50,623 nucleotides of DNA. Origin: an uncultured Rhodospirillaceae bacterium. GTDB lineage: Bacteria > Pseudomonadota > Alphaproteobacteria > Rhodospirillales > Rhodospirillaceae. Shown in pieces: positions 47,301 to 50,623 of the stretch (position 1 is its first letter; every line of letters begins with the position of its first letter). A program made the translations under genes and the position numbers. The stretch spans positions 1 to 50,623 of the forward strand of contig CALSLN010000030.1 in NCBI GenBank assembly GCA_943787205.1, read 5' to 3'. The notes below the pieces were generated by a model. It searched no databases, was not told the origin of the DNA, and saw only the letters and a list, made by a program, of their open reading frames with translations.

Positions 47301-47591
47301 GCCAGCCGCAAATCATTTAACAGTGAAGATAACACGAGCTTCGAGTTTGAATTGCGCACCAACTACACACGCGAATTCATGACTGGCACACAGGATTTGG
47401 AACTTACGTTCGCCGCTGGTGGCACGCCATTTGTTCTCCAACGCAGCGCAAACACACAGGGCTTATTCTCTGTCGGGCTCGGCGTATTCTATAAGAATGA
47501 ACACGCAACAGTGTCCTTCGACTATGACGGTGAAAAAGGTGGCGGGTACACAGGCCACACAGGTGCCGTAACCGTGCGGTTCCGTTTTTAA
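44370..47591 (+). CDS. autotransporter (type V secretion), large beta-helix passenger
   Basis: About 1073 residues from the ATG of MVRMRFTKHK; another ATG three codons on is possible. The signal peptide ends near NVALA-DD. The passenger (about 40-640) is rich in G, S, T, N with recurring patterns such as ITNDGAINAG, LNSGNQV, ISNSGDILAI and FSNTGDVLAL, expected for a right-handed beta-helix. The C-terminal about 270 residues form the autotransporter barrel (VWIQPMGHYAKQSADVDQLGY, then alternating aromatic strands) and end in VRFRF, the terminal Phe needed for Bam insertion. No protease or lipase motif seen in the passenger, so adhesion or biofilm is a guess. Single gene. Confidence 0.88.
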   Translation: MVRMRFTKHKLSSQLQIAALSAIGFVTTNVALADDLTITDSQTSGVTTATGDGNGAGDILIDSGGILELDSGIAVTINSDNSLTNNGQIQMASESDAIAILVDGSVGNITGGITNNNLISIPGPATDSSLIDTSVNNFGIRINGPGGLIGSINNSASGSIEVGGNASSGILLDTTLTGSVVNDGRIITIGDNSTGLNLNRAITGDISNGGTLNAAGINSIGMYVGGAVSGGITNDGAINAGAAESRDVDFNIVPEKSGEAGLWIANSVGSGFLNSGNQVTEALEPSLTADDPAASITDAGVSATGSGPALRVRPGGPSGTLNSITLGAIGTGDSAFAILNQGIISTGSSTEGIASEGIVIEGLVSGGTIYSTTLAGGLRNDGGDLRAGATDASAITLRIGANATVPTISNSGDILAITSDSEEDINEGTISALGGNATAIIVEQSGSLTSLVNTGIISANAAGSGSSAFAIVDNAGTLTSFSNTGDVLALIRDGSTGTTTALDVRTSTSDFTFFNSGTMAGDIYLGDGNDTFTVTGGSIDGSLIYLGGGNDTISLSDTSVAGTFSFTTGTKIATISNTTLSAGFAETGSIIDLTVSNSDWTVLSDAGASFRTLDIQGGTTLRIEVDGVNNRAGTLSASGVATLAADTTIVPILKNFVSDQQVFTLVEAGQLNTSLVATAAVPADTSYMHNIRVLPDSTNANAILLEVTRRTAADLGLAGNMGALYEGAAGGLSADTEFFSGLAAITAQTDFESALRQILPDTSNAIMQAALDQQNMALGAINRRLDRVPAVGFYRDKPSVWIQPMGHYAKQSADVDQLGYTTWSGGIAIGTDRQVGRLARAGIAYTQLWSFPDELTSVDKPSEFSSSQLNGYIRMGDEIRNLQGSVTLGYDSFNSERNIRFDDIDRTSTGDWNGYQFSTAWQLALGVRRDTLSFIPTARVQYLYLHQGSYIEEGGGNGLNLNVASSNTDSLRGSLGLASRKSFNSEDNTSFEFELRTNYTREFMTGTQDLELTFAAGGTPFVLQRSANTQGLFSVGLGVFYKNEHATVSFDYDGEKGGGYTGHTGAVTVRFRF

Positions 47592-47602
47592 AACATAAAA
47601 CG

Positions 47603-48562
47603 TTAGTTTAGGGTTCTCGCAATGCGGAATCCAAAGATGTAGTAGGCTAAATTTGCAGGGTCACGGCCTCGAAATGTCGGTCTATGCCGTGACATCCTCG
47701 ATCTCCAACTCCCGCTTCGAACGGCCCGTTTTTCACACGCGGACACCGAGTGATACGCTGAGCCATCAAGTGGGCCATCCGTATACAGCATGAGTGAGCA
47801 GTCTTCCGTCCACTCCCAAACATTACCAATTGTATCGAATAGGCCAAAAGCATTTGGTTTGAATTGGCCAACTGGAGCGACCAGCATAAATCCGTCGTCA
47901 CAACTCGCCGCCCGCGCAGCAGCATTTGAGTTCGATGTAGAGCGAGGCTCTTTTAAGCCAGACTGATCAAAGACATTACCGTATTCACAAACTACATTCT
48001 CGTCGTCGCCCCATGGCCAAACCGTTTTCGATCCAGCTTTTGCGGCGTACTCCCACTCCGCTTCTGTGAGCATGCGGTAGCGTTTTCCAGTATGACCAGC
48101 GAGCCAAAGTGTATAGGCCTTGGCATCGTTCCAATCGACACAAACAACCGGGTCATTTGGCTCTGGCGTTGGCCCGATACGCGGCTCTCGCCAACTGACT
48201 CCATCGACAGCATCACGGCCACCCCAAGTGACGCAGGCATTCGTGGGCACGTATCCCGTAGCATCGATAAAAGTTGCATATTCAGCATTCGTTACTTCAT
48301 AACGACCCGCAGCGAACGGCTTGGTTATTCTTACCGACCGAACAGGCCCCTCAGGACGCAACTCGTCATCACGCATTTGCTCCATGTGCTCAGAGCCCAT
48401 CTGAAAAGACCCCGTCGAAATCACCACCATCTCCGGGCAGTCAGAGCAATCACGTAGGATCGCTCCAGGCTCCATAGAGATTTTCTCTGCCCATGCGGGC
48501 TGGGCACCTAGCAGACACCCAACACCCGCCAATATCGCCGCGGAAACGCTCATGATCTGCAT
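47603..48562 (-). CDS. periplasmic SUMF1/formylglycine-generating-enzyme-like protein
   Basis: 319 residues with a signal peptide (VSAAILAGVGCLLGAQPAWA). GGGAGAG lies 10 bases before the ATG. SUMF1-domain motifs: MVVISTGSFQMGSE, GRYEVTNAEYATF, VDWNDAKAYTLWLAGHTGK, YRMLTEAEWEYAAKAGS, FDTIGNVWEWTED and C-terminal FRGRDP with GFRIAR. The region after RSGSW has no Cys pair as in true sulfatase-activating enzymes, so it is probably not a formylglycine generator; many such proteins are of unknown function. It converges on the autotransporter gene with 11 bases between stops and diverges from the DUF1838 gene. Confidence 0.85.
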   Translation of the reverse strand: MQIMSVSAAILAGVGCLLGAQPAWAEKISMEPGAILRDCSDCPEMVVISTGSFQMGSEHMEQMRDDELRPEGPVRSVRITKPFAAGRYEVTNAEYATFIDATGYVPTNACVTWGGRDAVDGVSWREPRIGPTPEPNDPVVCVDWNDAKAYTLWLAGHTGKRYRMLTEAEWEYAAKAGSKTVWPWGDDENVVCEYGNVFDQSGLKEPRSTSNSNAAARAASCDDGFMLVAPVGQFKPNAFGLFDTIGNVWEWTEDCSLMLYTDGPLDGSAYHSVSACEKRAVRSGSWRSRMSRHRPTFRGRDPANLAYYIFGFRIARTLN

Positions 48563-48760
48563 TTGTACTGCTCTCCCTTAGAGTTAGATCTTTAACAGTA
48601 CGAACCCAACGCCCGTAAAAGCAAAAAAAATACCTGTGCGCTTATCTGGCGACGAGCCTGCGCCCGCCAGTCGGACAGAGTTCCTAGGAGGCCCCTAGAC
48701 CAGGCTCAATGCTTGTTAAGATTCTCTGGAAGGTTTTTCACGCCCCATGAGGATGTAGAT

Positions 48761-49786
48761 ATGACGGACACATACGACGAACGCCCCCCTTTGATGTCAG
48801 ACACGTTCCACATGAATGCAGACCCGGTCAGTCGGCGGGGTCTCATCGGTGGTCTAAGCGCCGGAGCAGCTGGAGCAGCCGCAGCGTCTATGATGCCGTC
48901 ATCAGCATCAGCCGCGGTACCCGACGGCTTCGACACAATGGATCCGGAAACAAATCTGAGAACACTTCTAAAGATTCAGGGCGATTTGTCTGGTGACGAC
49001 ATCATCAGTGGCTTTGCGGGTAAGGCGTGGCTGTGGGTTCCCGGAGAGGCAAACCATCTCGCCTTCCAAACCTATGGTGTTGGCGCCACGCGACTAGATT
49101 ATCAAGGTGATGGCGTTTGGAACTTCCACCACCGAGAAATACTCTACTACATGGATCCCAAGACCGGCGAGATTTTGGATACTTGGACCAATCCAGTAAC
49201 GGGCCGAACGGTCGAAGTTCTTCATATCCTCAATGATCCCGTTAATCGAATTTCGAGAGTAGAGGGTGGTTTTCGGTCGCCGCCGTTTGACCACGAAATC
49301 GTTGGCGATCGGATTGTCTTCCAGATCGATGTCTTCCGAACCAAAGAAAATCCGATCAGCCGCCAGGACTACCCGCTGCACTCACAACAAGACGTTTATC
49401 AATCGTGCGAACTTTGGGCGATCTCAAGCAGCCTCTCCGAGGTCGCCAACCCAGATGTGACATCAGCGTCGAACCACACAGCATGGGCGCGTTGCGGTAT
49501 GTGGTTGCCGTTCATGGAAATGGGCAACCGCGCAGGTCATATGGTGTACCACGCTCAATCGTTTAAATTCATGAATGGAATAGACGGCCTGCCAAAGTAC
49601 ATTCGCGACTATACGGCAAAAAATTACCCGAAATACTTAGAGGCACCACGAGAATGGAAAGGCCTCTCAGAAAACGAAAACACCTGGTCGTACGCGAAAA
49701 AAATCATCGACGATAAACGCGCACAAGGTCGCGGTGGTCCAGGTGGTAAAGGATCGGTCTTTGGTGTACCTGACGCTGGAATGTAA
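48761..49786 (+). CDS. DUF1838 family protein with Tat signal
   Basis: 341 residues from the ATG of MTDTYDERPP, with GAGGA 7 bases upstream. A twin-arginine signal (SRRGLIGGLSAGAAGAAAAS) lies about 25 residues in, followed by the mature part. The DUF1838 core shows WNFHHREILYYMDPKTGE and RTVEVLHILNDPVN, then QSCELWAISSSLSEV and ARCGMWLPFMEMGNRAG. Exported folded, so it may carry a cofactor; none is known. A C-terminal tail rich in Gly is present. Function unknown. Confidence 0.82.
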   Translation: MTDTYDERPPLMSDTFHMNADPVSRRGLIGGLSAGAAGAAAASMMPSSASAAVPDGFDTMDPETNLRTLLKIQGDLSGDDIISGFAGKAWLWVPGEANHLAFQTYGVGATRLDYQGDGVWNFHHREILYYMDPKTGEILDTWTNPVTGRTVEVLHILNDPVNRISRVEGGFRSPPFDHEIVGDRIVFQIDVFRTKENPISRQDYPLHSQQDVYQSCELWAISSSLSEVANPDVTSASNHTAWARCGMWLPFMEMGNRAGHMVYHAQSFKFMNGIDGLPKYIRDYTAKNYPKYLEAPREWKGLSENENTWSYAKKIIDDKRAQGRGGPGGKGSVFGVPDAGM

Positions 49787-49812
49787 TCTCCAGCGACAGG
49801 TGGGGCGCAAGT

Positions 49813-50502
49813 CTAGGCCGGATAGGTAGCGTTGATGCGCTGAGCCTGAGCCTCATTCATGGCACAGCATCCGGTAAAGCCAAGCTCCACCGATTGTGTA
49901 AGATGGGCTTCAAAACCGTCGCTGTCCGCCGTGTCATTCCAGGGCATATCAAACGCTGCTATTCCGCTGGCCACGGCGGTGGCCGCGATTTGGCGGCGCG
50001 CGCCAATAAGTTCAGGTATCGGCCGGCCTAGCTCGACACCTAGCGTCTTTGCTAAACCGAACGCCCCAAATATCAAAGAGTCGACGTCAGCGTCCGCAAT
50101 GGCTGCAACGTTCTCTAGTCCAATCGCGGTTTCTATAATCACGTGTAGTGCCGATGCGCCAAGGTCTGAATCCGTAAGGTCTAAACGCGCCGCAGCGACG
50201 TCCTCGGGAGTCTCCACCTTTGGCAACACAACGGCTGGAAGATACAGGCCAGACAAAGCCATACGGTCCACTTGACCAGCTTTCGACCCCCACGCGTTGA
50301 CACGTACTGCACAGCGCTCGTCATCCGCCCAGTCGGCGGACAAGCCCGTACGCAGCATGATACGCGCACGTGGTTTTAGCGCATCCTCTACCGTATCCTC
50401 AAGATCAAGGACCACAAGGTCTGCCGGCCCCGCAAGTGCAGTTCGAGATGCAGCAGCATCAGAGGCCGGAACAAGAATGTACGAGCGATATTTCAGCGAC
50501 AA
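49813..50502 (-). CDS. CitE-like HpcH/HpaI aldolase/citrate lyase family protein
   Basis: 229 residues of a TIM-barrel lyase. Motifs: SYILVPASDAAASRTAL, VVLDLEDTVED (metal Asp/Glu), AVRVNAWGS, VVLPKVETPEDV, VIIETAIGLENV and a C-terminal MPWNDTADSDGFEAHLTQS segment. The family splits (S)-citramalyl- or malyl-CoA-type substrates. It is shorter than most CitE (about 280), with the segment around FGAFGLAKTLG diverged. It is 11 bases downstream of a partial gene at the window edge, so probably in one operon. Confidence 0.82.
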   Translation of the reverse strand: MSLKYRSYILVPASDAAASRTALAGPADLVVLDLEDTVEDALKPRARIMLRTGLSADWADDERCAVRVNAWGSKAGQVDRMALSGLYLPAVVLPKVETPEDVAAARLDLTDSDLGASALHVIIETAIGLENVAAIADADVDSLIFGAFGLAKTLGVELGRPIPELIGARRQIAATAVASGIAAFDMPWNDTADSDGFEAHLTQSVELGFTGCCAMNEAQAQRINATYPA

Positions 50503-50513
50503 CTGAAAGCGTC

Positions 50514-50621
50514 CTAGTAGTTCTTACGAAGGTCCATGCCCGCGTAAAGTTCGCCGACCTCTTCTTCGTATCCGTTAAACATAAGAGTTTCGCGACGAAG
50601 AAAATCACCAATCCGACGTTC
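50514..50621 (-). CDS. C-terminus of an unidentified protein, cut by the window edge
   Basis: 35 codons in frame with the right edge, ending [14 protein letters not shown] before TAG. The composition looks like real coding sequence ([20 protein letters not shown]), and the spacing to the CitE-like gene suggests one transcript. Too short to assign a family. Confidence 0.5.
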   Translation of the reverse strand, partial: ERRIGDFLRRETLMFNGYEEEVGELYAGMDLRKNY

Positions 50622-50623
50622 AC

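Overview
The window looks like chromosomal DNA of a Gram-negative bacterium, most likely a marine or aquatic alphaproteobacterium. The inference rests on gene content and order: glyQ-glyS-ppdK, a DUF2007/trmN6/polyprenyl-synthase neighbourhood, a DUF2336 protein, HDFNN-type PAS kinases, an autotransporter, LPS-type glycosyltransferases and a DctP-type TRAP binding protein. No rRNA, CRISPR array or prophage was seen. There is one tRNA, tRNA-Pro(CGG).

Left part (1-19 kb), largely housekeeping. A partial alpha/beta hydrolase converges on a minus-strand operon that runs glycosyltransferase, GT9 heptosyltransferase, GT4 glycosyltransferase, asparagine synthase, dihydroorotase (7.6 to 1.3 kb). ygfZ and a signal-peptide-bearing NmrA-like protein lie on the plus strand. 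A second minus-strand block holds DUF2007, trmN6, an S49 peptidase, a small membrane zinc-ribbon-like protein, glyQ, glyS and ppdK. The ppdK product carries an unusual N-terminal YdaS/Cro-type helix-turn-helix. The 187 bp in front of it hold eight copies of GTAAG/CTTAC, a candidate operator array. ispB and the tRNA close this part.

Middle part (19-29 kb), accessory and damaged. It holds a small unknown gene, a GSCFA-domain gene, a two-subunit molybdopterin enzyme of the transhydroxylase type whose large subunit appears to start with an SCP2-like domain, and a multi-PAS hybrid histidine kinase. Next to the kinase sits a complete IS3-family element (27411-28662) with 45-46 bp imperfect terminal repeats and a G_GGA_AAC frameshift signal. 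The element cuts a cheA gene after 29 codons and abuts the 5' end of the kinase. No target duplication is seen, so an IS-mediated deletion or rearrangement is likely. Five genes between 17.2 and 27.0 kb carry six single-base frameshifts, mostly next to short homopolymers. These are either sequence errors or early gene decay.

Right part (29-50.6 kb): a PilZ protein, an NhaC antiporter, an MhpR-like IclR regulator, a DctP binding protein, a GT-A-like protein, a pseudopilin-like protein, gloA, a DUF2336 protein, apt, rpe, tkt, a PAS-GGDEF diguanylate cyclase, msrQ, an MFS transporter, a large autotransporter, a periplasmic SUMF1-domain protein, a Tat-exported DUF1838 protein, a CitE-like lyase and a cut-off C-terminus at the right edge. 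Most are short transcription units with divergent or tightly convergent neighbours. The points most worth following are the YdaS-PPDK fusion with its repeat array, the SCP2-fused molybdoenzyme, and the IS junction.
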